Positions 47,953 through 61,300 of a stretch of 64,000 bases of DNA are shown one piece after another (positions within the stretch are counted from its first letter, which is position 1; each line of letters opens with the position of its first letter). The position numbers were made by a program, and so were the translations under genes. Under the pieces are notes generated by a model. It made no database searches, was not told where the DNA came from, and saw nothing but the letters and a program-made list of their open reading frames with translations. The stretch comes from Calliopsis andreniformis (lineage: Eukaryota; Arthropoda; Insecta; Hymenoptera; Andrenidae): positions 18,020,961-18,084,960 of the forward strand of contig NC_135071.1 in NCBI RefSeq assembly GCF_051401765.1. The letters run 5' to 3'.

Positions 47953-50900
47953 GTAAGTGTCACTGTCCCTCACGAAATGACGCCGACTTGCGGCGAAGAC
48001 AAAGGGGAAAGAAGCGAAGCTGGGGGTGGAAGAAGCGTGCCGTTTTGCCACCCACCGATCAATACACCTCTACCAACACCGCCAGTGGCCCCGTACGGGG
48101 ATCGGGACGGGCATTCGCTGGAAGAAAGTATAACTGCATTGAAATTGCATGACAAGAGTACGCCGTGTCCCGCGGCGTCGCCCCTTCTGCCACCCCCTTT
48201 TCTCCCCCCTTTGTCTTGGCCCTCCACAGCGCTCTTGCGGCTGTTCACGCATGCAGCCGCGTCTTCGGTCCTGCTGCAATGCATTTTGCTTCGAGGAGCA
48301 ACTGCGCGCTGAGCAAGACGTTCCCTCGGCTCGCCAACTATGTATGCAGCCCGCCGTATCTCGAGTTATTCGGACCGCCTTCGAGATTTTGGAACGGCCT
48401 GCACTATGCACTGACGTGTCTGGATTAGGAACTAGAGCGACTGGTTAATGGATCTCGAAGAGAGTAGATGCAGCGATTTTTTTATTTCGAGCGTGGAGCG
48501 ATTCTGTTACGTAGCAAGAGGGTTCAGAGACTAAGGATTCCTGTCTCGCTGATGGACAAATCAAATTGTTCAACTTCGTTCCAGTTTCGTTTTGGGATGT
48601 TTCGAGATGTACCTTTGGTAATTCGTGGGAATGAAAATTGGATAAGTCGAAATTAAATCAAAAATTGTTTCTGGGTGATGGAGTTATGCGGTATGATTTC
48701 TGGGAATTGTTTGAATATTAGTGGTTGAATTTGTGAGGAGAGGAATCTTCCTCGAAACTGTTTTAAATGTTATTAGAGAGTGTAACAAATTAGGGGTCTG
48801 ATTCGATCAATATCTTCTGAGGTATTGAGTATTGAGGTAGCTATGAAATTTCTTGTATGAGGATATTGATTAAGTAGATGCACTATTTGGTATGAAGTCT
48901 TAAGTGAATACAATTTTAGAGGAATAAATAATTTAATGAATTACTAACGTTAATAATAAAAAATCGCTCTTTTGGGATCTTCGAGAAAATTGTTGGATGA
49001 GATAAGCCCAACTCAGAGACCACAAGCACATTGCTGGTGGATTTTAAAATTCAGTCATTCGCATGTCATAAGACACCCAGATTAGGGATTTAAAATACGG
49101 GATAAAATCTCTTGAAAGGATGAACAGCGAGTTGGCTGGCAGCTCACTCACCGAGACTTAAAGAATCTTATATTTTTTCTCGCTCATGCAGCAGAGTCAC
49201 GTTCTTGGGCTCCCTTCCAAATTTTTTAGGCAAGATGTTGCTTGAGTTTGCAAACTAGTTCACTGCTGACGTGTCCCAAGCCTCAGTTATTTCCCCTTTC
49301 AAGAATATCAGGTAAAGCATCTTTAAAGTATCTTCGAATAAAAAATCAAACGTCAAAATTATTTAAAATATAGAAAAACTTCTGGCAAAATGGCACCTCG
49401 ATTTGCAAAGTACCATATACTACCATACTATCATATTACAAGATTCACTTGTTCGACATCCACTGAGGATCTTTTCGCCCCTGTTGGCTCGAATCGACGG
49501 TGAAAAAAAATTCCTGGCCGATAGTTAAAAAACTTCTGCCTCGCAAGTTTTCGTCGAAAAGTTCCTAATGACCCACCAGGGTTGATCCCCTGATTAACCC
49601 TAAAGAAACTCAGGGAGCATCGCACAAAGGGTCACGGAACAAGTTGGCTCTATTTGCTCATTGGACAAGATAGTCCCTAAGCTCGCAAACTAGTTTCGCT
49701 GTGTCGCGTTCCAAGGTTCAATTTGCAACATTGTTAATCGCGGTTTATGGACGTCGACAGGGAATTTTAAGTAAGGGGAACGGCTTCGTTAGCGTGCGAA
49801 GTTGAGCACGTCTTTGAAGCTTCAGGCTCCGGGAATTTGCATTGATCATTCCGGCTACGTTCGTTCGTTGGAAGTTCTTAATAATGCGGGCTATATTACC
49901 ATACAGTGCCAGAGCACACACCCCCTTCGAACTTCTGCGATACTTATCGAAAGAAACGCCTGAGGTAGCTCCCTCGTCCTCGACGAGTGAAAATATTAAC
50001 TTTGAGAAGTGATAAGAAGCGTCACAGTTATTCTTCCTCCTCAATTCCATTTTTCCCTTTATTTTTATGGTAATTTCGCAGGAGTACTTGACAACAGATC
50101 TCAACGAGTTTCATCTCGGTTTCTTGAATCTCGAGAAGCTTGAGTGGTATACAGTTAACAGGGACGATGAAACGGGTCCTTTCTGGATCACTTTCAAGGA
50201 CGTTTAATCAGGATCGAGTCCGCAGAAACATTAATCACTACTGATGATACGTTTTATATTCAGTGGATTTTCACCTTTCCAGTCGTCGTCGTTGTGTTAC
50301 TTTAATCGTTAAGTCTCAGGCTTCTTGAGTAGAAGAAGCTGTTCCTAAGACAGACACGATTCTGCTTATTTTAAAGGACATTTTTTCCACTGTTCTTGAG
50401 TGAAGGAGCGACTGTTTTAACGAGACTCTGATTTTTTGCGATCGAGCTTCACAGAGTGCCTCGTTACCATGGAATACTCTTAACTAACAAACTTTAGTGA
50501 GGTATAATAAAACATATGTGGAAGATACAGTGTGATCCAGAAGTGTTTAGAACCTTGGTGATAAAAAATATTGTGTCTTTTATCTTAATTCTAGTTCCTA
50601 CGTCTAATTTAATTCTAAAACTTCTCCACTTATATCTTCCCTCGCATTCAATTCTCTTGTTCTTCGACGTTTACGTGGGTGCACGTAAGAAGTAGAGGCA
50701 TCTGGCCAGCTGTTTTCATTTTAAAAACGCGGACGCTGCAGGTTGGAGGACAAGAGAACATATTCTAATGCTGGAGAAAGGGCAGCGGTCGACACACGTC
50801 GCCTGCACTTTCACCCTCCTCTGATTCGACCAGCCCCTTCAACTCTAGCTCTGACACTCTCAAGATAGTTAGAAGCAGTCGCATTTGTGTCCCTGTGGGA

Positions 50901-51266
50901 CTTTAGTTCTTATTACGCGTCTTTGCGAGTGAAAAATGCGGTTTACTGGGGTCGACCTGGTGACCGTAGAACTTTACTTGAGAATTTCTCGAGAGACTGC
51001 CAGCTTTTTGATGCGAAATTGATAGCTACGAGTGGAAGTGTATTATCATAGGGGATGTTCGTTAAATATTGATACAATTAGTGTAAACTGATGATTATGA
51101 ACATTGTAATAATCAAAGTATAATTAATCCTAATTATGTAGGATCAGTGAATAGAGCCAATCAATTCTTATAGGATTAATACAGATATATATTGATATTT
51201 AGCAAACAACTTAACAGCATAGAAGTCATTTGAAGCACAGAATGCACCAAAGAGTTAGATTATCGC
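47953..51266. other. CpG-rich patch 47953-48440 then AT-rich DNA
   Basis: The plus frame 47977-48312 contains a proline-rich, protein-like part (PINTPLPTPPVAPYGDRDGH followed by SLEESITALKLHDKS) but then runs into low-complexity pyrimidine-derived residues, and minus frames overlap it. No gene is claimed. 49240-49270 and 49685-49715 share a TTGCAAACTAGTTC-like motif and may be an old duplication. 49745-50104 is a 119-codon minus frame without a match. Confidence 0.5.
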
Positions 51267-51854
51267 TTAAGAGTCCAAGCCACCTTGGAGAACCTCCATT
51301 TTTCCCACGCGGGAGCGTGGTTTAAGACACAGATAAACGCTGGTAGTTTTCCCCGAGCTCTCGTTTCTTGCTTCACCGCGGGGAACTTCGAATTGAAACG
51401 GCCATCGAGATTTCGCCCCGTCAGGGCTCCGCTTTTTCCAGTCTTTCTTCATTTTCGATTTCCGGGGAAGCTCGGCGCGATCGAGCCACTCGCGATCTCG
51501 ATTTCCGCCCTCTTTCAGGAACTTGTCCCAAATTGTTTCTCCGATCAGTCCCGCCGCGAAGTTTTTCCACTGTTCGATACCGTTTCGCTGCTTTTCTTTG
51601 CGCTCCTCCGCGGTACAAAATTGAATGTTCAAGAACATGTTTCCTTTCAACCCTCTAACGCGATACACATCTCTTACTTTAATTATCTCAGAGATTTTGA
51701 TCACGAATGCGCGATTAGCAGCTTTAATTGCAGTAACCACATCATTACCAATGTTAACAGTATACATTCAAAAATTGATATTTTTGGACAGCACCTTTTC
51801 TCCCTAAAACTTTCGTTAAATTCTTTTTTCTTATTTTCTTTCCGTTACACTTAA
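51267..51854. other. Overlapping open frames on both strands (189 and 166 codons)
   Basis: The longest frame of the window is on the plus strand (51285-51854) and a 166-codon frame lies opposite it on the minus strand (51267-51767). The minus product is lysine- and arginine-rich (KSKMKKDWKKRSPDGAKSRW) and the plus product is hydrophobic, as expected of mirrored frames. Neither shows a domain, signal peptide pattern or conserved motif that I recognise, and no splice pair brackets them. CpG-rich composition at 51300-51620 explains the scarcity of stops. A lineage-specific gene cannot be ruled out. Confidence 0.2.
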
Positions 51855-53130
51855 ATATTGTATTTTTTCTCCTCTATTCTTGTATCAAAGAGTTAACCTC
51901 GTTAATGAATTATTATTACTGTGGATGCCCCCGTGAACGAGTCAAACAATTTCAAACATGCACTAAGTCCCCCCTCAAGTTCCTACTAATCGTCTGTGGT
52001 ACCCAGTTAAACAGACACACAAGGAATTATAATTTCATTAGAAATAATTCCATGAAAGGCAAGTTAAACCCTGCTTTTGATCTCTGCATTTCTGCGCGCC
52101 TTAATTATAAATATAAATTCACTGTTGCATCGAACTACAGGTTGCGTCCCCAGGACAAGCAGCTACCTGTAGTAGCCACAGGCAAACTTTCAGCTTCCGC
52201 CGCTATGAAAATGTCGGATCGATGTGTACCGTGCGGCGGTTATTAACATGATAAATTCATTACAAAGTTTCTATGGATTCGATACTCTTCGAGACGCCGC
52301 TCCTGTCGGTGCACGCTGATAGGTCTGTGCGTCGTTCTGTAAACCAGTCTGCCGAGGGTAATCAGAGCAGAAATTCCTGCTAATAATTTCGACCTTTTTT
52401 TCCCCAGCGACTCGCTGAAACGAGCCCTGAACGAGAGAAGGTCTCCCTTTTAATGGGAGCTCGACCAGAGTCGCGGTTCGCACGAAATTAGTTCCCGACA
52501 TGCCTCAGCGCTGGGTTATTTCATAAAGTTAAGGCTTTGAGGGCGCGATCCCAGGCTGCTTCGAAAAATCAAACTTCGAGAAAGGAGCTGAAGGGTGGCT
52601 CGCGAATCGCTTCCGCGGAAATCGGTTTCGCCCTGCGCTCTACTGCGGGGAAGAAAAACTTGTATTTCTCTGCAGCTTTTTTGCCAGAGAAAGGAAGTTC
52701 ACGTGTGAGCTAGTTGATAGGAATTTTATGGAAATGCTTTGAGGAAATCTAATGATTCTTTTTTTTTTTTTTGAGTGTTCGTCGACTTGTGAGTCATGGT
52801 AGGGCGAGGGAAGGTGGGAGCTGTCGTAGTTTTGATGGTGTAGGGAAATTGAAATACTGACAGGCATTTGGGCTGAATTTGGGATTCGGCAAGGAGGGGA
52901 CTGTGAAATTACTCGGGGGAGCAATTCTGTTGGGGTCTTCGATATTTTTTTGGATGTAAATACCCTCGCTGGAAATATGTTTCGTTGGATCTTGTCACTG
53001 TATTCTGTAGATGAAAATAAGAAGAAGTGTGGATAGGGATGTACGAACATTTGTATTCATTTCATTCATGGATATTTTTTTCTCTTTTACACAAATTACA
53101 GGGTGAGTCTCGCAACTGTATCGCCTAAAT
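51855..53130. other. Stretch without a supported gene
   Basis: A 113-codon plus frame (51905-52246) and a 136-codon minus frame (52640-53050) are unrecognised. A run of T occurs at about 52758-52771. Confidence 0.55.
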
Positions 53131-53280
53131 TTTCTTGTAAACTGTTTCTTGCATGAGAAAATGTTGCAAACAAAAATTCTTTGGTATCAAGAGAAGTATA
53201 CCAAAGAAGAGCCTCGACACTCGATACCAAATAACTTTCGTTTGAAACATTTTTTCATGCAACAAATAGTTTAAAGGAAA
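53131..53280. repeat. Foldback element with 58-bp arms and nested hairpin
   Basis: Arms 53131-53188 and 53223-53280 pair at 49 of 58 positions (TTGCATGAGAAAATGTT against TTGCATGAAAAAATGTT). Within the loop, TTCTTTGGTAT at 53177-53187 also pairs perfectly with ATACCAAAGAA at 53198-53208, so two competing folds exist. The element is preceded by ACAGGGTGAGTC (53097 on), a terminus style of insect miniature repeats. The span of 150 bp is precursor-like but too AT-rich and repeat-like to call a microRNA. Confidence 0.8.
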
Positions 53281-53745
53281 TTCCAGGGAAATTCCTGCAA
53301 GTTTCATTTTCAGTGTAATCTGCGATTGATGTAAATAAAGAGTGAGTATCAAAAATGAAAAACTAAATTGTGGAAATAGTTCTATATTAAATGAATTGCA
53401 TATAAGGGCAAATACAGTATTAAGGGGTACAAATAATTCCTGTGTTTCATCCTGTCAGAGGATACAATGATTCATGCGATACCCTCTGTGTGGTATATCA
53501 AAAGGTCCTAGCTTTAACTCGGGAATAATCGTAGCGCAATATCAAAGGGCCATAGACTTAGTTAATTAAGCAGTTACTAGCGAGACAAGAACTGATTCAA
53601 GTTGAGAAAGGGGGTAGTTGTGTTAAAAGCATTCAGTCTGAGCTTGCAATGATATCGGACTGTATCAAAGGATCGTTGTTTCCAAAATAGGTGAATTAAA
53701 CCATGGAAAATAAAAATAAAATCGAAACCCCATTCGTTCTATAAT
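53281..53745. other. AT-rich DNA, nothing visible
   Basis: No frame, repeat or signal stands out in this segment between the foldback and the 21-bp array. Confidence 0.6.
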
Positions 53746-53815
53746 AATAGACACTAATACATAATAAATAGACACTAATACATAATAAATAGACTAATAC
53801 AGACACTAATAAATA
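53746..53815. repeat. 21-bp tandem repeat, about 3 units
   Basis: TAGACACTAATACATAATAA occurs at 53748 and 53769, with a shortened unit TAGACTAATACAGACACTAA at 53790. Confidence 0.9.
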
Positions 53816-56800
53816 ATTAATCTACCAGGCCCATCATACAATAGTCATAGTATTATTAACAGAACTATACCAATGACTATGAATAGCATATACACTCTGA
53901 AATTAATTAGAATCAGTATTTAAAGCTAATATTTATCTCTGAAACAGCCATTTTAAAATAGATCATAGAAACGTGTGAATTGAAATACTTCAAAATATTT
54001 CAAACACTTAATATTCGTAGTGAAAAATGTAGGATTGCGTGAAAAGTGAGAGGGTTCTATCATAATTCTAGATGGACGGGAGCAAAGTGCTTCTGCAGAC
54101 TTGGCAATGAACTTTGGAGCGCCAGTGGAGGGCGAGTAATAATTAAAATCCGCGCGGGCTTTTTGAGGAAAACAGGAAGCGCAGAAATCGTCCAAGGGAA
54201 GAAGTTCGCAGCTCTTTTGAAATCTTTCCACCAACGCGTCATTAAAAATTTTTCCTCCTCGTACGTAAACATGCGCTCGCGGCTTCCGCTGTTTGTTCTT
54301 CGACGTCGCGTTCCTTTCATTCGAGTTCGCCCAAAGGAGAAAGAATTTTTATATGAAAACCACGGCTCCGCGAAACCACCGCCGAATTCCACTTCAATTC
54401 GTTTGTTGCCACGTTCTCCGCCATACTTTAAACAAAGTATTTAATGTTTGAGAAGACGCGCGATATCCCGAGTGTTCAGCACTAGTATTTTTAACACGAC
54501 CTGCTTCGAGTGCAAGTGGTACAATATTCCCTGCATCTCGAAGGAATTTCTATTTTGAATTTCAGAGTGATGGAATTCAGTACCACCCCGACATGTCGAA
54601 TAGTTGTATCGTCGCGCAATATTTTGTATATATAACATTTCCAAGAGTAGTTGTCAGAATTTCAGGTAAAATCCTTTATTTTGATTTCATTTCCCCAATT
54701 CTGTCGATCTGTCGTTTCCCATATTTTTGCCGAGATTTCCTTCTCTTGCGTCTGCAATCTCAAGTTTCTGAAACAGTATATGTTTCACAATAGGATAAAA
54801 CGACATTATCATAGCGAGTCTCCAGATTCCAATCTCTCACACGGGAAGCTTCATGCATATCAAATTTATTTTGCATTTTCTTTGGATGATATAGAAACCA
54901 CCTCCACGCCTCATTCTCTAGTTACCAATAAACCGTAAGAATACAGTGTCACCCCCGCGCGTGTAACAAAAGCGACCCCTTCCACGAGGACACAGGTTAG
55001 CTCAGTTACTTTGGGAAAGGAGCGCGAGCAGAGATAAGCAACGAGCCGAAAAAATTTATTCGAGAAATATGTACATGAACTGGAAGAAGCTCGGCTGGGT
55101 GCCACTAGCGGGGGGTGAAATACGCGTGGCGAGAGGAAGGAAGCTGGGTATCCGCGAGCCTAAGGTGGAAAACGAGGGTTCTTAGGGGCTGCGAGAAAAT
55201 ATAGCGCGATGTACTTAAATCTAGTTGAAGTAGGACCATACGAGACCAGATCTTCATTTTTGCACTGAGTTCGTCGGAACATCTTGCAGGAACGAGCTAC
55301 CATCTTTCCTAATACTCGTCTTAAGGTTTCTAACGTTTCCTTTTACCTGGAAAAAATAGTTATTATTATTTTTATAAACAGGCAAATAGCCCATTGTGTA
55401 AATGATGACCACGTAATGATAGAGAGTGGTAAAAGAATAACAGATACATTGAGAATTTTTTTTTTTTTATTATCATTATTGTATGGTTTATGTGACAATT
55501 TTTTCTGAAGAAAATAATTCATATTTTTTGAGACCTAATTTAGGATACAATGGGCTAGTAGAATTTATAAAACGTCATTGGTGTCTTAGGATAATTGTGA
55601 GTACGAGTTCTTGTATTGGAGCGTGACCGTAGTTCGTCACTTGAGAATCTGTCGACTGGGAGCTGTGCTAGCGATCAGACGTATCGCGGATATAAACAGA
55701 TTTGTGGTGGCTTTGACTCGTAATTTGTTGGTAGATTTAAAGGGATAGTAACTTGTGTGAAACAAGTATGTATATGTTGATGTATTATAATGTTAGAGAA
55801 TTGCTGTTTTTTAAACATGATCCTAGCCTTTTTTCGAAGCTAAATTTTCTAAGCAATGAATCGATAAATGGAGGGGTGTTATTTGATAATACTAATGGTT
55901 TTATTGCGTCATTTGTAATGATGAATGGGTAAGATTCAATGTTGCTGATGAAACGAAAATTAGAATACGATTAATGGTCAACGATTATGATTACTATGCA
56001 ATGAAATGAGTAGTTGTAGCACGCTATTATTGAGTAATTAATTAGTATGATTAATGGACGACAAAACTAATAGAAGCAAATGAATTATTTTTGGGCGTGA
56101 TTGATTGGTTGTTGATTGTTGTCGTCATTATTTCATTATTGATTATGAGAATCATTTATTGTCTAATTCTAAAGAGATACACGGTGAAAAATAGGGGAAA
56201 ATGAAAAGTTTGCTTCGAATTTTCTGCAGTTGATATCGAGATAAAAGAGAATTGTTCAAACATCTCGTACATAATTATCTAACTTATGAAATATCATTTT
56301 TCTCAGATGTGAGACCCTTCGAATACTTATAAGCGATACTGTATACATACATCTAGATCAATCACTGAAACTTCCAAAAATCCCATCCTCTTCCATCCAC
56401 CATCCCCCCAGCCCATCGATCATTAAGAAACCTCAGCTCAGCCCCTAACGATATTTTCCTAAAACTATGAAAGCCCCGATCCCCAGATTCCCTCAAGCAA
56501 GTGACGTCGAAAAGAACCCCGAAACGTTCGCGCGAGCGACCGCGAAAGGCCCCGAGTGAATGGGAAGAAAAGCCACTTATCATCCCCAGGGGACACGTAA
56601 CAAGTCGATCGGTCCTGGCAGCGAATCGACGCGATAAGTCGACCCGTAAGATCGCCTGATAACGCTGTCCGAATACGGTGGACGCGGAGAGTGACGTGGC
56701 TGGGTCCTTTGAAGCGGAACGACGCCGAGATTAGTCGCTTTGCCCGAAGATCGCTGGGCGAATCTAACCTGAGGAAGGAACAAATAAAAGGGGAGCCCTT

Positions 56801-56939
56801 TTTAAAGAAGTGGCCGCGCTGGGATAAAAAAGAACGAAGGGAACCAGCGCCTTCCGGTTTGGGGGTCCGTTTTTCCTCGACCGTTTTTCGCCCGCTTATC
56901 TCCGCGCGACGTTGATTGGACGTTGACAAACGATTCCTG
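53816..56939. other. Stretch without a supported gene
   Basis: CpG-rich patches at 54050-54400 (132- and 110-codon opposed frames), 54930-55180 and from 56460 on (154-codon minus frame 56465-56929). On the minus strand ACTATTTTTTCCAG followed by GTAAAA at 55347/55346 is an acceptor fused to a mediocre donor. 55780-56340 is strongly AT-rich. Confidence 0.55.
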
Positions 56940-57130
56940 GACGACTGCGTCGACGTCGATATAAAACAGTCGTTATCGATCTGCGAACCGAACGCGCGAC
57001 GACGCCCGCAAAAAGCGACGTGCTCGCTTTCAACTAGCTTTTTTTTCTCGACAGACCTCGATCGACGATCGAACCACGACGACGATAAATCGACCCTGTC
57101 GACGATTGCCTCCTGCTAGCGCGTTAGAGC
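56940..57130 (+). promoter_or_regulatory. CpG-rich patch with TATA box and DRE-like core
   Basis: TATAAAAC at 56960-56967 is followed by TTATCGATCT (DRE core TATCGAT) and then CGAACCGAACGCGCGACGAC about 30 bp from the TATA. No TCAGT initiator is evident. A promoter is possible but unproven. Confidence 0.2.
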
Positions 57131-58242
57131 GATCCTTGGCTGCTACGTGGATATTAAAAATGGCTCCGCGGTGCAATATTGTGCAGCACAGTGGGCATGC
57201 TCTGGGAGATCTGTTGCACCTCTGGGAGACGATTTGGTAATGACTGTCTTTCGAGCGTGATGCATTCTTCGAAAACTGAGACTGCTGGATCGCAGCTTTT
57301 GGAAATTTCATGATATTAATTTGGAACTATAATTATGACGTCCTAGGAGTATTTGGATCGTAATGTGTTTATATTTCGAATGATATTCGTACGAAATTAG
57401 GGGATTTATGTTAGTTTTACGCGTTCTATGATTCGCTTGTGTTGATTTTATCGATTATTTCGTTGCTATGAATATGCACTGTTTAGTGGTCCGTGCGACC
57501 GTAGTTTGGTCAGATTCCACCGTAGCGAAGGGATTAATTCATGTATGAGGACTGTTTTACGTAAATATCGACATCAAATTTTGTGGAATTGCGCTGAGCT
57601 TGAAATTAGTTTGGACGAATTTGTTCATTGGTTTTGATTGTATAGAGTTAGGGAAATTTAGTACTTCATGTATTTTAAAAAATCCACTTTATTGGATGAT
57701 TGATCCAGGTACACAGTTTAAATTTGAAATGATGTTGGTAACGCTGGTGAAACTAGGGGTGTAGTTTCAGGAGTATAACAGTATGATTTTGTGAATTTAT
57801 GTACCCTGGAGAACAATTCAATCTTATCTATAAACAGTGGTTAATAATTAGGTGGATTCCTATTTCCTAAAAGCCATCGAACATGCATCGATGGATGCAT
57901 CAACACTGTGGCAAACCGAGCGTTTGAATTAAACAATTTATTACGACCAGCCGGTATCGATTATCGATTAACGCCACAGTGGCAATGTGTACCTGTATCC
58001 AAGTACATTGATCAACCGCAGGATGGTGCGAGTTTAGTAAATAGACGCAGCTAAAGGTGTTTGATTGAATTAGATTCTAGAGCCCGAGGGAAGCTGCACA
58101 ATAAACTATCGAAATATTTTCGCCGATCCATCGATCTTCTGCCCCTTGCATAATACTCTCGAGTTTATTTCTTCATTATTTTCGAAACGAAACAGGTATT
58201 TTCTCAACAAAAATTCAGTAATGTTAAAATTACAAAGCCCTG
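57131..58242. other. AT-rich stretch
   Basis: Contains GGTATCGATTATCGATTA at 57954-57971, two adjacent DRE-like TATCGAT cores, in AT-rich sequence without a frame. Confidence 0.5.
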
Positions 58243-58378
58243 AAATATCTGAATATTTAAAATCTAAATTTAATTAATAACTGAAAATTAAAGGGAAGAA
58301 AATTAATCACAGAATATTTTTAAACTCTCAAATATTTAGATTTTCAAACGTTCTCGAACATTTGAAATTTAAACATTT
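58243..58378. repeat. Degenerate AATATTT/CAAATATT stretch
   Basis: TGAATATTTAAAATCTAAAT, CTCAAATATTTAGATTTTCA and AACATTTGAAATTTAAACAT look like decayed units of the 8-bp satellite family, in mixed orientation. Confidence 0.4.
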
Positions 58379-61300
58379 ACAGAGTATACGAATAATTTCG
58401 GTATTGGACATTTCTTTTTCCTTCTTCTATCTGTGTTTTCATAACAGAATTAAATTCGACTCATTTCACTATCCACAGAGCAGTATACAGAGTCCTCTAG
58501 AGAACACCATTCAGCTCTCATTAATCCACCATCAGTCACAAGCTTCTCCAAAATAATAATCTGAAAAATGACTCAGCACAAAACACACGTTCACCCACAA
58601 ATCGCAATTAACCATCGATCCACCATTAATTCCAATACTTCATTGCTTAAGATAAATATCCCACTAGTTGACCATGTCCCAATACCTAAACACTAACTTT
58701 ATTTTTATTCAACTTCAGACAAAAATTCTAATGTATTACGTACATCTAATTAAACACAAACACTAGTATCATAAAACAGTATCCCCAGTTTCTAGGACCT
58801 CAAAATTAAAGTATAGAGATACACAGTCTTAAGCTAGTTACTTACTGAAACATTTGACATCCCAAGTGTCTAGGCACTGAAACATTTACCTTAACGTTCC
58901 ACGTAGCAACAGAGACCCGAAATTCATAGCTTGCCCATGGATCGTCGCTTTCTCGTTCCTCCTATTTGCAGGCACGATCGTACGAATATTCGAGTGTGCC
59001 ATTCCATTTGCTCGAATATACCGTTTAATCCCGGTTGCTCGAACATTCACGTCGGTTATAATCGTCTTAGCGTTGGCTGGGTCGAAGGACAGCAGCGGCA
59101 AACAGCGATCGCAAATTGATTCGGCGAAACGGCTGGTTATTACGTCTAATGAGCTGTAATCGCGTTAAACGGAGTCGTCTATCCGCGCTGGGATCCCTCC
59201 GTGGCCGTTTCACGCGCGCGAACGATCCCGAGCGCGGCGGAGCGCGGTGACCGCAATTAAAACGTGAAAATCGCGCTGTCGCTGGCGACGATTGCATTCC
59301 AATCGGTCGAAGCTCGGGCTCTCGGATTGACGTTACAATCCGTGAGGGTGTGGGACCCTCGGTGTCTGCGAAACTGGTAGGAAATCGAAAAGCTTGGGAG
59401 CGTTAAAAAGTCTCGTTTCCGTGTTATTTCGTGATCCGCGCGCGGAAACGACTCTGTCGCTAACGTGAAATCCGCGATCGAGACAGGCTGCCTGGTTTCG
59501 GAGAGGTCGACGGACATGAGTGGAATTGATCGACGATGAATTGCGTGGGCGCTGATTCGGGTGTCATTTTATTTATTAAGTTACTTTTCGGCACGCTTAG
59601 CAGCGCGAATTAGCAGTTCGGTTCTTTGAAACAACGTGTGTGCTTAAATCTGTGGTTTTAAAGGAAAATGTTCTATGTTATATTTTCTAAAAATTCGAGT
59701 TAAGGCTTTGATTGGTATCTAGGATATAGAATTTCAATTGAAGATTGTTTCAATTAAAGATAAGGAAGCACAAGTCCGTAAGACAATGTTGAAGTGGAAG
59801 ACTTAAATGCTAAATTTCGTGGCCTTCCTTTAGCCCACCCAGAGAAACATCGTCACAGTAAACTCAGTATTTTAAGCAGCTTCCTTAAATTTGTATTCTC
59901 CGCGATTTGACACAGTCGTCTTCGCTAATTCCTTTTAAGGACCGATTTGGAGTTGAAGAAACTGAATGTCGAGTGAGAGCTGACAGGACGTATTCAGAAC
60001 TGGGCAGAAATTCGCCCACCTTTACAAATTAGCAAGGCGAACGCGATCAAACATTTTGTTGACTGCACAAGGCAATTACGAGCGACTGCTTAAACATCAA
60101 ACGCTATTCCGATTGTCCGATTGTGTTTCTGCTTGTAAACGTTTGCGCAGAGCAACTCCGTGGCTCGGATGTAGTTTCCACCTTTGTGAAGTCTCGTTGC
60201 TGCAACGTTCGCCGATGGATTGTTTTGCACTTTCAGCCGCGAACTTTAATAAACGGAAATGGATCCTCGGTGTCACGTTCGGAGGTACTATCAATGCTGT
60301 CTGTTTTTCCTTCGATTTTTTATCGAGTTCTATCGCTGCAGTATGAAGAGTATGAGAGAACATTTTTCTGAGAATTTTGGGAAGCTTTAGAAAACTTTTA
60401 TTAATACTTGAAATTGATGCTCTGTGGTCTTCTACCTATTTTCATGTACCCTTTTACTAATTTTACATAATTTTCTACTTTTTTCAAAGACACATCTTCA
60501 GACTTAAATGGTCCACCCTCTGTATTGACCCAAACAAGCCAGATCACCTGTGGTAACTAATTCCCCTGGTTCTCAAGCTTTCAAACCCAAATCCAGAGAG
60601 GTAAAAAACGCCAGGGAGTTAAATCCTCGACTTAGTAGCGATTCCAAGTTTCCACCTTCGAGATTCGAGATCCAGCGCTGCGCTTCCATTAATCTCTGTC
60701 TCTGCACTCTTCAGCTGGACGATGTCTTACATTTTCAAGCGACTTTATTCAAAATATAAAAACCCCCAGGCCACGTTACACTCCTTCGTACCAATATTTA
60801 TCTGCGAGTGGTTACTCGCGAAGGAGGCAGACGAACGAGCGCGATAAAGGAGCGAGAGATAGAAGGGCCGAGGTGTGCGCTTGGAAATTCACAGAGCTTT
60901 GAAAACGCGACAGATCAGCCGAGAGCGACAGTTAGAAATTGTTGAGTCGAGGCAGGCTCACTGAACAGGCAAATGATTAATTCGAAAATTATGTCTGCCT
61001 TTTGGGATAGACGAAAGGGCACGAAATGTCTAATCAGTGGCAAATATTTCATTCGAAGAACTACGCTTCGCTCCTTGGCCCTCGTTTGCATACTTCTGAG
61101 AGTCGAAATTATTTAGGTGGAATCCTATATGGTTATTCAGTGAAGAATTGACGAGTGATCTTTGGAAGTAGAAGTTAGTATAGTGATTCTTCAAGGTTCC
61201 TATTTTGGAATATATTAAACTGAGTCTACTCCAGTAAACAGTTCGTGAACGCAATAAAAAATCAAATAAAGGCATTTAATATTTAAAAAAAGCTGCAGGG

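Noticed and set aside
55335..55375. Minus-strand ACTATTTTTTCCAG joined to GTAAAA
   Set aside because: The donor half is weak and the strand disagrees with the two strong sites; probably chance in AT-rich DNA.
56465..56929. 154-codon minus-strand open frame
   Set aside because: Overlapping frames on both strands and arginine/serine-rich composition point to rarity of stop codons in GC-rich DNA.
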